From: Lindgomyces ingoldianus
Lineage: Eukaryota; Ascomycota; Dothideomycetes; Pleosporales; Lindgomycetaceae
DNA length: 64,000 nt
Assembly: GCF_010093535.1 (NCBI RefSeq)
Contig: NW_022985162.1
Location: forward strand, 2,454,637-2,518,636
Direction of reading: 5' to 3'
In this document: positions 1 through 10,363 of the stretch, one piece after another
Layout: each line of letters starts with the position of its first letter
How positions within the stretch are numbered: position 1 is the first letter of the stretch
Translations under genes and position numbers: made by a program
The notes under the pieces: generated by a model
Told to the model about the DNA's origin: nothing
What the model saw: the letters and a program-made list of their open reading frames with translations, nothing else
The model's database searches: none

Positions 1-174
1 GGGATAAGCTGGACGTTCTCCCTATCATATTATCAAAGATATTCTTTTGCCAGGACGCGTTTAACGGAGAACCCCTCCATGGGTGGGGCCATAAGGACCA
101 GGACAACTGTTACAGCTCTGTAGCCGGAATACCAGGACCAGACCTCTAGGGTCTACCATGATCGCGCGAGCCAA

Positions 175-640
175 ATCAAGGGCACCTTTGACTAGCGCTC
201 CGTCTCCTATGAAGCCGAAGGAAAAACTCGTGGTATCCCCCACGCAGAAGTACCAGCAACTAAAGGAGACCATCAACCAGCTTCTGGTCCCCAGATTACT
301 TACAGTATCAACAAACGCGCTTATAAGGTGTTCGAGACTTTATTCCATTCCCCTTACTCACCGGGCAAAGCTGGGGAAAATCCATGATCTGACTTTCTTC
401 ACGCTATGATATCCGCTGGCTTCTCGGCACGAAGGCTTCACAGCTCCGCGTGGCAATTTCCGCCCAATAGCTTAGACGTTAAACGTAGTATTCCATTTCA
501 TGGGCTTCATCCTAGCAACAAACTTCCTTTCACTTGGACTCGACATTTTGGACGGAGGCTTGACAGGGCGTATGGATGGAGACATGTTCAACTTGGCTTA
601 ACTGGAAGGTATTGGGCAAGGGCGATGTTGGACACTCTAA
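175..640 (+). pseudogene. Relic of a fungal hypothetical-protein C-terminal domain
   Basis: One plus-strand reading frame from about 175 to 640 reads like the C-terminal domain of a protein family common in ascomycetes, recalled by pattern. That pattern is a KRAYKVF...LF core, then SDFLHAM.S.GF, a W-x-F segment, a DV.RSI.FH motif and an RRL.RAYGW end. The frame is broken by TAG at 193-195 and TGA at 385-387. The TGA stands where the family normally has Trp just before SDFLHAM, so one G-to-A transition explains it. There is no plausible start and no upstream exon in the window. I read it as a decayed fragment, possibly mutated by repeat-induced point mutation (RIP). The family assignment is from memory and needs a database search. 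Confidence 0.55.
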
Positions 641-1647
641 CTACACATCTTACTCTGCAGCGGATTGAAGTTAATGCTGCCCTGCTATATTCAAGCTCGT
701 GGGCTGAACGAGTTCAAATTGCTGACCAGGACGTCGTCTTTGTGTCATAAATTCACTTTCTGCATCATTGCGACAATGTGATTTCATTCTGTATGTAAAC
801 ATGCAGAGAAGGCCCATCGGACCGTGCGAGTATGGGTGTCGTACTCTCCAGTAGAATTAGCTCTTAAGACGGAGTCAGCCTCAGCCTCTTATCCATTTCT
901 CTCCTCTCCCTCTTCTTTCTACTCTCTTTTGGCCAATCATAAAATGTAGTCGTTAGACTCTACCACTCCCTCCATTTTCCTTAGTGTTGCTTTGTTAATG
1001 CTCAGTGACGAGCCATAAATTGATTCACAAGAGACTTTCACCACAAGGGAAGATACTAGGTAGCTGATTAGTCATTTTAGTCGAATGGGATTCTAACCTT
1101 TATCCGAATTCCTGGATTGTGGTCACTTCCCATCGTCATTCAAACGACCGACCGCCACAGTCTTCAGTACTTTCCATGACAGACTTGCCACATTGGATAC
1201 GTATATCAGATATCACATCTGCTTATCCAATATAACATGCGATATAATATTAGATATTATATTAAATTAACTTTACTATATTGCATATTACATTAGATAA
1301 CGCTACACATGCTGTAATTAGCTAGTGCCTAAGCTAACAACAGACTCTGCAAAGCTTACTAAATGCTGCTAGGCCTAAATGTCCTAATTATCTCCTTATT
1401 ACCCTACATAATGCCTTTGTTGCTAGAGCAGTCCTTATAGGCTAGTAATACCTTACAGCCTTTGCTCTTTTACATTGCCTTTAATGTACACTTTTAATTA
1501 ACTTACTCTTAGTAGGGCTAGCTAAGCGCTTTAGATTACTGTGTTAGAGGCCCTATAGTATATTAATGCCTGCATTACCCCTAAGCTAATAGTAAACATA
1601 ATAATATAAAATATTACACACATAAAGCTTATCTAGAGCAGCATACT
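641..1647. other. Non-coding, increasingly AT-rich spacer
   Basis: No supportable gene. From about 1,190 the sequence becomes strongly AT-rich and full of TATA/ATTA-type dinucleotides, which fits RIP-mutated or decayed repeat DNA. Confidence 0.5.
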
Positions 1648-2275
1648 TGTAACGATTCTCGTTCCATCTCGGGTCGCCCAGAACCCATCCGAAGGGTCCC
1701 CGTATCGGCTCCGACCCTGGCTCTACCCTGACTCGACCTGGCCCCGACTCTGCCCTGCCCCCTGCTGTTACCCCTATTCCCTCATGTATTTAGTCGCACC
1801 TCGCCCCCGTAGCTAGCTCGGTAGTTTTCTGATCTCCTTTCGTACAAGGCCTATAGGTGTCAATGGCATTCCCAGGTTCAGAGTCCCCACGCACTCCCAT
1901 ATGCCTCTGAGTGGATTCCCACCGCATTCGGACCCATTGTCTTGCCTGCGCCGTTACAGAAGTGCGTAGGGACTTAGAACCTAGGAATGCTATTAACACC
2001 TATAGGCCTTATATAAAAGGATATTAGAAAACTACTAAGCTAGCTACAGAGGTAAGGTGCAACTAAATACATAAAGGAATAGAAGTACAGTAGAGAGTAG
2101 AGCAGAGTTAGGGCTAGGTTAAGTTAGAGCTAATACAAGGTCTCTTTAGATAAGTTCTAGGCAACCTAAGATAGAGACAATTTATAAGAATTAAGTTAGA
2201 GTTAGAGCTAATACAGGGACCCTTTAGATAGGTTCTAGGCGACCTGAGATGGAACAATTCATAAGAATTGTTACA
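1648..2275. repeat. Large foldback: inverted repeat with ~250-bp and ~315-bp arms
   Basis: The left arm (1,648-1,896) begins TGTAAC. The right arm (1,961-2,275) ends GTTACA and is its reverse complement over nearly the whole length, around a spacer of about 64 bp. Matching blocks include the arm tips, a TTCCATCTC.GGTCGCC block, a TATGTATTTAGT.GCACC block and an AAGGCCTATAGGTGT block near the centre. The right arm is longer because it carries an internal tandem duplication of roughly 70-77 bp. The left arm is GC-rich and the right arm AT-rich, and the differences I could align are mostly transitions. I saw no flanking target duplication. It could be two LTR-like copies in inverted orientation or a foldback element. 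Confidence 0.75.
2121..2260. repeat. Internal tandem duplication in the right foldback arm
   Basis: Two adjacent diverged copies of a unit of roughly 70-77 bp share GTTAGAGCTAATACA, a TTTAGATA.GTTCTAGGC.ACCT block and ATAAGAATT. Differences are mainly G/A and C/T. The left foldback arm carries only one copy, which accounts for the difference in arm length. Confidence 0.65.
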
Positions 2276-2292
2276 CAATTGTGGATTGTAAC

Positions 2293-2330
2293 ACTTAGGT
2301 GTGTGAGCAACTTGTCTGTAAAGTACGTTA
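2293..2330 (+). repeat. 38-bp direct repeat, copy 1
   Basis: Matches 2,605-2,642 at 34 of 38 positions. All four differences are transitions. It lies in AT-rich DNA right after the foldback repeat. Confidence 0.7.
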
Positions 2331-2604
2331 TAGTCTTAACAATTACCTGCTCCTTATTATTGCCTAGCCTTTATAAGTTAGCTATAGAATTAGCTTATAA
2401 AGGTTGTCTAGCGCCTTAGTTATTTATTGTCTTTTAAGGGACATTATATATAGCTGCAGCATGTTTTTTTAAGAGTTTTATGTCTTATTTAAAAGCTTAG
2501 AGTATAAGCTGTATCTAACATTCTTTTAGCGCGTCTAAGTAGTATTGTTAGGAATGCATTAGTGTAGAAAGAGTAGTTTAGTAGGGTCTTAGCAAAAGTA
2601 AGCA

Positions 2605-2642
2605 ACTTAGGTGTGTAAGCAACTCGCCTGTGAAGTACGTTA
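2605..2642 (+). repeat. 38-bp direct repeat, copy 2
   Basis: Second copy of the 2,293-2,330 repeat, ending 26 bp before the target duplication of the LTR-like element. Confidence 0.7.
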
Positions 2643-2668
2643 AGAGAAAACGCTGATTTATTGTCCTA

Positions 2669-2805
2669 ACAAATGTAAGGCCGAGATGGCGCTTACGTGC
2701 GACAGGTATATATACTATTCTGCACCCGAAAATCAACGTTGGTTGATTATTCGTACCTTTTGGTTGTATTGGCGGAGTGGTGCGGAGCCCCGTCCTTACA
2801 ACAAA
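2669..2805. mobile_element. Short solo-LTR-like element with 5-bp target-site duplication
   Basis: The 127-bp element (2,674-2,800) begins TGTAAGG and ends CCTTACA, a perfect 7-bp inverted terminus with the TG...CA ends of LTRs. It is flanked on both sides by ACAAA (2,669-2,673 and 2,801-2,805). It has a TATA-like stretch near 2,708 and, unlike the DNA around it, keeps CpG-containing segments, so it looks younger. A 127-bp LTR is very short. A solo LTR or a small non-autonomous element would both fit. Confidence 0.65.
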
Positions 2806-3094
2806 TTACGCGAGGCTGTGCATTACACGCTAAAACACGGTAATTAGAGAATAGATGCAAAATTCTTGAAAACCTTGGCGCTTACACCTGAGTTGGAGGC
2901 CCCGGGTTCCACGACGAAATGTAAGCCCCAGGGTATTCGAGAATGTTGCATACGTTAATATCCCACGCTTGATATGTCAAGAGTGTGTGTCTGGAAACTT
3001 CAACGCCGTCTGAGCACCACAAACCACTTGCACAATACACATCAAGGTTCATTCTGTCCTTTACCGCAAATCGGCTCGTGACCTCTCCGCGGCC

Positions 3095-4288
3095 ATGCCT
3101 TCGGTTTCAGTCATTCTCAAGCCGCTGTTGGGCACCATCGCCGCCGGAATTGGCCTCTATCTTGCTTTCCTGGCGCTTCTCACTGTTCCTACTCTGCAAG
3201 ACCACATTATTTACTTGCATCGGGTGACGTTGACCTGGTTCCAGGACGTCAATGTTCCTGAGCAATGGGGTTTCCTCCGCAACCAAGTCACTCCCTTCCA
3301 ACTGAATACGCCTGATGGCGAAACCCTCCACGCCTGGCATATCATTCCGCTTGACTCTTACAGAAAGCACCAGGATGCCCTGAGGAATGAATCTCCTGGA
3401 TTGTGCCCGAACATCGAGGAGCGATTGGGATTTCAGCTATTGAGAGACGACCCTGAGGCACGGTTGGTCATATATTTCCACGGAGCAGGTGGAACCCTGG
3501 GGTCGGGCTTCCGTCCCCAGAGCTATCGAGCTATATCTGCCGCAGAGCGCAAAGTTCACATTCTCGCTATTGATTACCGTGGCTTTGGGACGAGCACAGG
3601 GTGGCCCTCCGAAGCCGGATTGCTTACTGACGCGCTGACGCTTACAACTTTCGCGATGAAAACTGCTGGTATCCCACCGGAACGCATCGTTATCTTCGCC
3701 CAATCGCTTGGAACAGCGGTTGCAATTTCGGTAGCGCACAAGTTCGCACTCCAAACACCTTCCGAATCATTCGCTGGCTTGGTTCTTGTAGCGCCCTTTG
3801 CTGACGTTGCGCTTCTGACGGAGACATATCGTGTCGCCGGTACTATCCCTCTCCTCTCGCCGGTTGTCTACTTCCCGAAGCTTTTGGAACTTCTGAACAG
3901 ATTTATTGTCAGCAAATGGCCCTCAAAGGACAAATTAGCGGCCCTTATCAGGCATTGCGGCGAACTCAAATCCAGCCCAAGGAGGGAATACGATATCACA
4001 CTTATCCATGCTGAAGACGATTACGATATTCCCTGGGTCCATTCGGATGTTATGTTCTGGCACGCTGTCAATGCGACAAGAAATCTAGCAGCAAAGCTGA
4101 GCTTTGAGGACTTACAGACGGAAAAGGACAAAGGAAAGACATCTCTCGGCGCTGGTGGGTGGGAGTTCGAGTGGAAATCCAACGGTGGGTTGATAAGGGA
4201 GCAGATAGTCAAGCATGGGCTGCATGATCGAATCATGAGCTACCCTGTAGTGAGTTTAGCAATAGCCAAGGCCTTTAATCGGGAGTAG
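3095..4288 (+). CDS. ABHD12/BEM46-like alpha/beta hydrolase
   Basis: Intron-less 397-residue protein. Residues 5-30 are one hydrophobic segment, probably a signal anchor that places the hydrolase domain in the lumen or at a membrane face. The fold is shown by an oxyanion-type HGAGG at 129-133, the strand-turn DYRGFG at 160-165, and a nucleophile elbow AQSLG with Ser204. A late Asp in HAEDDYDIPW and a His in KHGLHD complete a likely Ser-Asp-His triad. The family (ABHD12/ABHD13/BEM46) hydrolyses lysophospholipids or other acyl esters. The substrate here is not known. The start is the first ATG of the frame and leaves a complete membrane anchor. It is the only intact gene in the repeat-rich left end. 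Confidence 0.88.
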   Translation: MPSVSVILKPLLGTIAAGIGLYLAFLALLTVPTLQDHIIYLHRVTLTWFQDVNVPEQWGFLRNQVTPFQLNTPDGETLHAWHIIPLDSYRKHQDALRNESPGLCPNIEERLGFQLLRDDPEARLVIYFHGAGGTLGSGFRPQSYRAISAAERKVHILAIDYRGFGTSTGWPSEAGLLTDALTLTTFAMKTAGIPPERIVIFAQSLGTAVAISVAHKFALQTPSESFAGLVLVAPFADVALLTETYRVAGTIPLLSPVVYFPKLLELLNRFIVSKWPSKDKLAALIRHCGELKSSPRREYDITLIHAEDDYDIPWVHSDVMFWHAVNATRNLAAKLSFEDLQTEKDKGKTSLGAGGWEFEWKSNGGLIREQIVKHGLHDRIMSYPVVSLAIAKAFNRE

Positions 4289-6988
4289 GGGTTACGTTGG
4301 AATCCAACCCTAGCTTATTCGGATAGACTATGAAAGACTGAGAGAGGAAAACAGGATCTCCCTAACCAGTCGCTAGATTTTAATGGATTTGAATAGACGG
4401 CTGGCCGGCCAAACATTTTCATTGAAGCATGTGTCTGAATTTGGTACGCTCCCACGGGTCCCCTTCAAATGGTGCATTTGCTCACATAGCAGAAAACTAG
4501 GTATCGCATAACTTTGACCGCGAGTGAGCCTAGACATTGCGTGAAAGCTTAGTAGTGAAGAAAGAGGAGCAGAATGGTGCACGCGAAGCGTTCAGAAAGA
4601 ATTGTGCGCATATATGAAGTACTTTATCGCGTGACGTCAGAATCTATTGCCGTGTGCGCAATTCGACGGATTCTAGGCAATGCCAAGTAGCCACTTTCAT
4701 CTCACAAATCTTACAGAAATTCGAACATCTCGCCCTACATAATCAACCACAAAGCATTTTATTGCAAGTGAGCCTTGTTAAACATATAGGTAAGGCCTAT
4801 CCCACTATTTTGACCGAGTTTTAGATCATGGATCTAGCTGTAGCTCTGTCACGGGCCACCCAGGGGACGCGTCTCATGGAAGGGCGTATCCACAATGTAG
4901 TGGCCCTGCTGCCAACCTCCCCCTACTCAAAACATGGCCAGATAACTGCCCATAGTTGTTCTGTCACGTATCACCTCCTCATTCTAGGCATCCATATCCT
5001 AGAAGCCATCAAACAATTGCGCGCGAGCCACCCCACGATGTACGAGATCTATCAATCCCTTATAAAGTAGAGAAAAACCACTCCCCTAAGGACGGAGCAA
5101 TTAGGACGCCCTCTAAGGCTCACCTTAGTTGACAGAAGCTGTCACGGTTATCTAGGCCCCTGAGTGGCCTGAGGACTTCGCATTAGGTATAAAGGCTCTG
5201 CGGGCCCGCTTCTTCTACAGCTACTCTTCTATCCGCAACCCATATTATCTCGGTCCAGTATCACGTGACGAACTCACGTGGTAAGTAACGTAACAAAAGT
5301 GTGTTAAAGACTTTTTTTTTATTTATAAAAGTTTTAAAACACATTAGTTATCTTACTCTTTTTTACTCCCTCCTACCTTACCTCTACTTTGCAAGGATTG
5401 TACAGAGGACTGTACACCCTCCTAGCACTGTTGTAAGTTAAGTATCACGTGACGCACCTTTTCCTAAACATCCCCCTCTCTCCTTTCTCTCTTCCATTCC
5501 CCAAGAAGACCAGTTACTGGCAGAAGGCACCTAGCAATAGGAAAGTCGAGGTAAGATATCCGGAACATTATTATTATATGTTAGGTGGCTGAGCATTGTG
5601 AAGGAGTTCAAAATCGGTTGTCCGTACGAACGATCACTAATGCCCCTTAGACGGTTGGGCACGAAACTAAGCCTGCAATTCTTATTGGCTGGAGCTGGAC
5701 GCTAGCAAGGGGAAGGTTATATCAGTTTCTTGGCTCGGCCGAGCTCGGTGAGATAATCAAGGACGGCGCATTGTCATATGATGCACTAGATGAATAAGGA
5801 ATAGCGTATTTGAGGGGAAATCGACACCTAATGGGTCTCACCACTACCAGAATACATCCAACATCCATTCTGAATCAGTTCCAGTACTCTATGCATCGAT
5901 TAACCCCGCATGTCTTTCTTGGACACATTCTTAATCTCTCGTACTTCTATGAGGATTCCCCCCCCTCCGTCTTAGGCTTCGGAAGAGCAAGCACAAATCC
6001 AGGGTACTTTGCTTATATGGCCAGGTGCACTAAACGTTACTCAGATTCATCGCTATCGAGAATATTGGATTGAAGGGAGGGAGTGACTTTGCAAGGGTAG
6101 GCTAAGAACGGAGACTTGTCCCTATTGATTAACAAATGGGCACACAGAAGATTCAAGGTGGATGCAAATCAATGGAAGCCGAAGATGCAGATTACGAAGT
6201 CGTTGTTTCCGCCACTAGTAGGTGGGCGCCTGAGGAGAACTTTTTGCAGTTTAGACCAGGTGCAGGTTAGCTTGAGGAGGAATGGGTGTCGAACGGGGGC
6301 CGAAATGTTGCTTATCAGAGATTAAGCCCCAGAACGGCGCTTTCATCGCAAGGCTGATTGGAGACGTGATCCTTTTGCGTTCCACTATCCTTGATACGAA
6401 TCATAGTCCGATCTGAGTTATCTTTCGATATCCGATTCCTTACCGAACGACCAACATGCGACACCACGTGTGTTTCATTGACCGTGGACACTTGATCCCC
6501 GAGGATGAATGAAGTCCGAAGAACCTCCGCTGGGAGAGTATCCTCCATTCTTACTGCGAATGCACGAATTTACTACGGATTAGCTTCCTCCGACTTTCCT
6601 TCTCAAAATTGGCCCAGCGTAACATTGTTAAGACACCTCTCTCAGCATGCGATGAAGGACTGATTCTGCTGCATGACCCAATAAACAGATTCTTGGAGCT
6701 ATGCTCTATCCGCGGAATGCAAAAACACGGAACCCAGCGACGTGGATGAAACCCGCTTCCTGTCGTGAACCAACCCGCTGCGTCCGTCCTTTCCCGATTC
6801 TGCATGTCAAAGGATGGTTCTGTACTGCGCCCAAAGCTTGTTCAAAACACTTCGGCTCACCTTTCGGGGCTTGGTCCATACATGAATCTAAGTTCCCCCG
6901 GAATTCCACCCTCCTCAGCGTCGTACTCTGTCTTGCTCAAGTCTCCACTAATACTTAGCTCGGTCCAGCATTGCGCGAAACTCAAGCC
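4289..6988. other. Gene-poor interval
   Basis: No convincing gene. Short open frames (for example 4,828-5,070 and 5,810-6,073) show no recognisable motif, no signal peptide and no spliceable continuation. The interval contains the CACGTG repeats described separately. Confidence 0.5.
5257..5454. repeat. Pair of 14-bp CACGTG repeats bracketing a T-rich hairpin
   Basis: AGTATCACGTGACG occurs at 5,257-5,270 and again at 5,441-5,454. Each holds the palindrome TCACGTGA, and a third CACGTG lies at 5,275-5,280. Between them an imperfect inverted repeat (about 5,297-5,315 against 5,325-5,345) surrounds a T-tract. It could be paired bHLH binding sites or the termini of a small miniature transposon. 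Confidence 0.5.
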
Positions 6989-7979
6989 ATGACGTTTTAT
7001 ACGTCTCTTCTCAGGAATGCTCCACACTTTCTTCATTCGTTCATGTTCGCCTTAATCGTGTTGCTTTACGCTCGACCGGCACTCTCCACTGGCCCGACAC
7101 AGATATACATCGATCAGATTTCTGAGTATTCTTCTCTGCCACGATGTGCCCAAGACCAATTGAGCACCATTGTCCGGGCACAGTCTTCTGGTTGTGGCGA
7201 TAATATGGCTTTGACGAGTTTCAGCTGTTTTTGCATACAGTCAAGCGTGTATGTGGCTTTTCAGCCTCAAATCCACCTTTGGAAGACTCTATTACGGCTC
7301 TTGCTGATGATAGTGACAGACATATGGCCAGTATTATCTCCTCAGCCGTACAGACAACCTGTTCCATGTCATCGTATTCTCCACGTCCCACATCTCTGCC
7401 AACGAATTCCCTGATGCCTGAGGTTGCGAGTGCGCTGGATGTGTTCCATAGCTATTGCGAAAAGAGTACAGAGGTCCCTGACCGTAGGTCTTTAGTTTGT
7501 ACTTTCAATAATTTGTTGATATTAATCGTGACCTAGTTGTTCCGACCCAAACTTATCGTCCCACCATCACGCTACCACCCTCAACGGCAACTGTAACTGC
7601 AACTGCAGCTTCAGCTCCGGGTAACCAGGGCAAGGATAATACACGCCTTATCGTCGCAATCTTGGTTCCAATCCTCGTACTTCTTGTTGCCAGTATTGCC
7701 GGCCTCTTCCTCTACATACGGCGTCGGACTCGTGTCAAGTCAGCGCCACCATTATCCGAGAAGCACATGCACGAAGATGGCCCTCCACAATACAGAGCAT
7801 TTGCAGGCTCGCCCCGCGAGATGCCTTCTGAACATACCGTCGAACTAGCAGGAGACGGTAGGGAAAGGCAAGAGATGCAGGGAAGCGGGGAAATCGTGAA
7901 TTTTGCGCATGAGTTGGAGAGTCGGACACCTGTCGAGCTGCCCAGCGGGGAGGTGCTTAAAAAGAAGGAGAGAAGGTAA
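6989..7979 (+). CDS. CFEM-domain single-pass membrane protein
   Basis: Predicted exons are 6,989-7,248, 7,314-7,483 and 7,537-7,979, giving 290 residues. The first intron has a GTATGT donor and the second GTAGGT; both end TAG. Residues 1-33 form a signal peptide. About residues 40-105 carry a CFEM-like cysteine pattern: LPRCAQDQL, GCGDNMAL, CFC, then SIISSAVQTTC after splicing, and a later YC. A Thr/Ala-rich stalk follows, then one membrane helix (IVAILVPILVLLVASIAGLF) with a basic stop-transfer RRRTR and a cytoplasmic tail of about 80 residues. CFEM proteins are fungal surface proteins for haem/iron capture, adhesion or host signalling. The membrane tail argues against a simple GPI form. The role here is open. 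Confidence 0.75.
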
Positions 7980-9189
7980 TGAATTTAGAAGAGGAGAAAT
8001 GTACAAGGTGGCAAATGCAGCACCTTACGATTTAACTATCTTCAAAAGTAATGTCAAGCTGAAACTATACAACTTGAATCGGACGGAAACCAGCCAACTC
8101 GCAGCGTACAACAGAGCCTATAGTGGGACTCTAACCTTCAAGCCTAATCGTTTATGGAAGTTCAACTATCGCTGTCCACTTCCTCTGGCGACTATTCAGA
8201 GACCTGATGGATGTCTCTCGCTATGCCATCCCTGTCTTAAGCCGCTTCTCTCGCCCAATAAATCCATCGCATTGAGTATGGGAGTTATTTTACGGGCTCC
8301 CAAGCGTAGCATTTGCTAGCAATGAATTTTAAGGTAGGTGAAAGGCCGAGATGTACGGATTAAGATGGGTCGCTTGCACTGAAGCCCTGGAGGCGACCGA
8401 AGCCGGTTCCGCGCTAGCATGAATCAGGTATGGGCTGAGCAGGAGGGGCAACAGCGATAACCTCGCTCCTGGAACATGTTGTCTGTCCTCTCCCAGTTCA
8501 ACAATTCACGACTCCACCCCGTATTCTCCTTCTCCTCCACGAAACTAGAGCCGGCAGGATTGGGCAGAACCTCCCTAACATCCGTCAGGAGCCGGCCTTG
8601 AAGATCTGACCCCAGAATCTGACCAGCCCTCTGACATCTGAAGCCTCATAGGCTCCAACTTGCTGCATTATTCATTTCAATCCCTGGAAATTGCACCCTT
8701 CGTGAAATCCCGCATCCGCTTACATGTTTAGATCTGCGCGATGTTGAGGTGTCGACCAGCCTGAATTGCCACACCCAATCCTGACCCGCAGGATGAATCA
8801 CACTCACACTCCCACTCGCTTAGCTACCCAGAACCATGGAATTTCAATATCCTGAATGGGCGAGAGAGCTGAAAGCTATGGATCGCGTGCTCACAAGGCA
8901 GACTTCAGCCTTGCTGGGAACCTAACTTTCGTTTGCACTGCCGAAGAAGGCGAACACAGCCTCCGAAAGCTTCCAATCGAATTCCGAGAATTCTTCTTAC
9001 AAGGACTTGGTATGGCTCTCCGAAATCCGGGTTCCTTGCTAGAGCCCCCCTCTACGTAAAGTATATCTGTCTTACTTAGACAAGCAGTTTCCTGCCTTTG
9101 AGCCTTCCACACTTCACTGACTCTAGCCTCTCCGTGGGGCCGTGAACCACACCACGCAGTAACGGACTCGTAGTACCACTCTTCCAAAA
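7980..9189. other. Intergenic, no gene seen
   Basis: Short frames only, none with motifs. It should contain the 3' end of the CFEM gene and the promoter of the next membrane-protein gene. Confidence 0.5.
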
Positions 9190-10363
9190 ATGGTAAGGAA
9201 CTGGAGGGAAGTCGCTATTTCGCTGAGCATCATTCCTTTCCTCCCTACATCGTTGGCTTACCCCGCTACGATCACCCCGCCACCGCGTATCTTACTTCGT
9301 GATGGTGCTACCCTTGGACCTGAAGTGATCGGATACACCTCGACATTCGGCACCTGTGCGTAAGCCCACAAGCACCAAAAATCTGCTAGTCTCATTTCTA
9401 ATCTAGACTCGATATGGCATTGCCCAGTTTCTTCAATATGGAGTGTAGTGGGATCGTATGGGAGGTGTTGTACTGATAATACGAAACTCGACTGTTGGAT
9501 GCCGACAACGTGCGAAGGAAGTGTATATGCAAATAACCGTTTCAGATCCACATGGTACGTCATATCTACTCTTAGTTCTCTCAAAAACAGCACACCTCAT
9601 GATTCCCACCAAAACGTCCTTGTTGACCCTCTTTTATGATGTCCTACCCTTTCCTTATCCCTTGTGCTCCTTTCTATTCCTTTCACTGATTCGCGTTGGC
9701 AACTCCATTTTTGGTGCTTTCGAAACCCTCAGAAGGTACTCTGTTCATTATTTCAATAGTACTGGAGACGGGTTTCAACAATCATGCGTAACAGGCACAA
9801 TTTACGCATCCATCGGTGACCCATCACCAATATCAAATTACCAATGCTGGCCAAGTTGGACAAATGGGGATTGGGCTGCAACGCGTTCAGTACCCCTTTC
9901 ATCGTCTACGCCTTCACCCTCGCCAACGTCATCTCCCATCCTCTCGACGAATGCGCTTTCTCCCATCTTAGCCACCTCTTCGAGTACAGCCACCAGTAGC
10001 GGAGGTAGCGGAGAGGGGGGTGATAAGAACGGCAAACTGGCAGGCAAGATAGCGGGTCCCATCGGAGGCGTCATTGCCCTCTCCTGCATATGTGCATTCA
10101 TCATCATTAGAAGCAAAAGCAACAAGAAGAAAATGGAAGAAAAGCGCAGAACGAGCACAGTCTATGTCGATCGAGATGGGAATGAATTGCACATAGTACA
10201 GAAAGGACATTGGTCTGAGAGGGTGTTTGCAGTGCCATCCACGTCGCCCGTAGGAGACGGTAGCCTATCTCCTAATCTAGTGCAAGATCAACACTATCCA
10301 ACTACTCAGGGTGTAGGAGGGCATAGTGGCATCGAATATCCTACCAGATCTGGAAATCAATGA
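9190..10363 (+). CDS. Secretory single-pass membrane protein with Cys-rich ectodomain
   Basis: Predicted exons 9,190-9,355, 9,407-9,554 and 9,760-10,363 give 305 residues. The donors are GTGCGT and GTACGT. The second intron, 205 nt, is long for this genome and may hide a further small exon. The N-terminus (about 22 residues ending SLAYP) is a signal peptide. The ectodomain has CC and several spaced Cys, then SCVTGTIYASIGDPSPI, a pattern I associate with uncharacterised fungal surface proteins. A Ser/Thr/Pro stalk, a Gly/Lys segment, one membrane helix (IAGPIGGVIALSCICAFIII) and a basic KSNKKK cytoplasmic start follow. It could be a sensor-like or wall-anchored surface protein. No enzymatic motif is seen. 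Confidence 0.65.

Noticed and set aside
2121..2260. CRISPR-like or telomere-like array because of repeated GTTAGAG and TTAGAG words
   Set aside because: Only two diverged long copies, no regular spacers, and eukaryotic context; it is a tandem duplication inside a decayed repeat.
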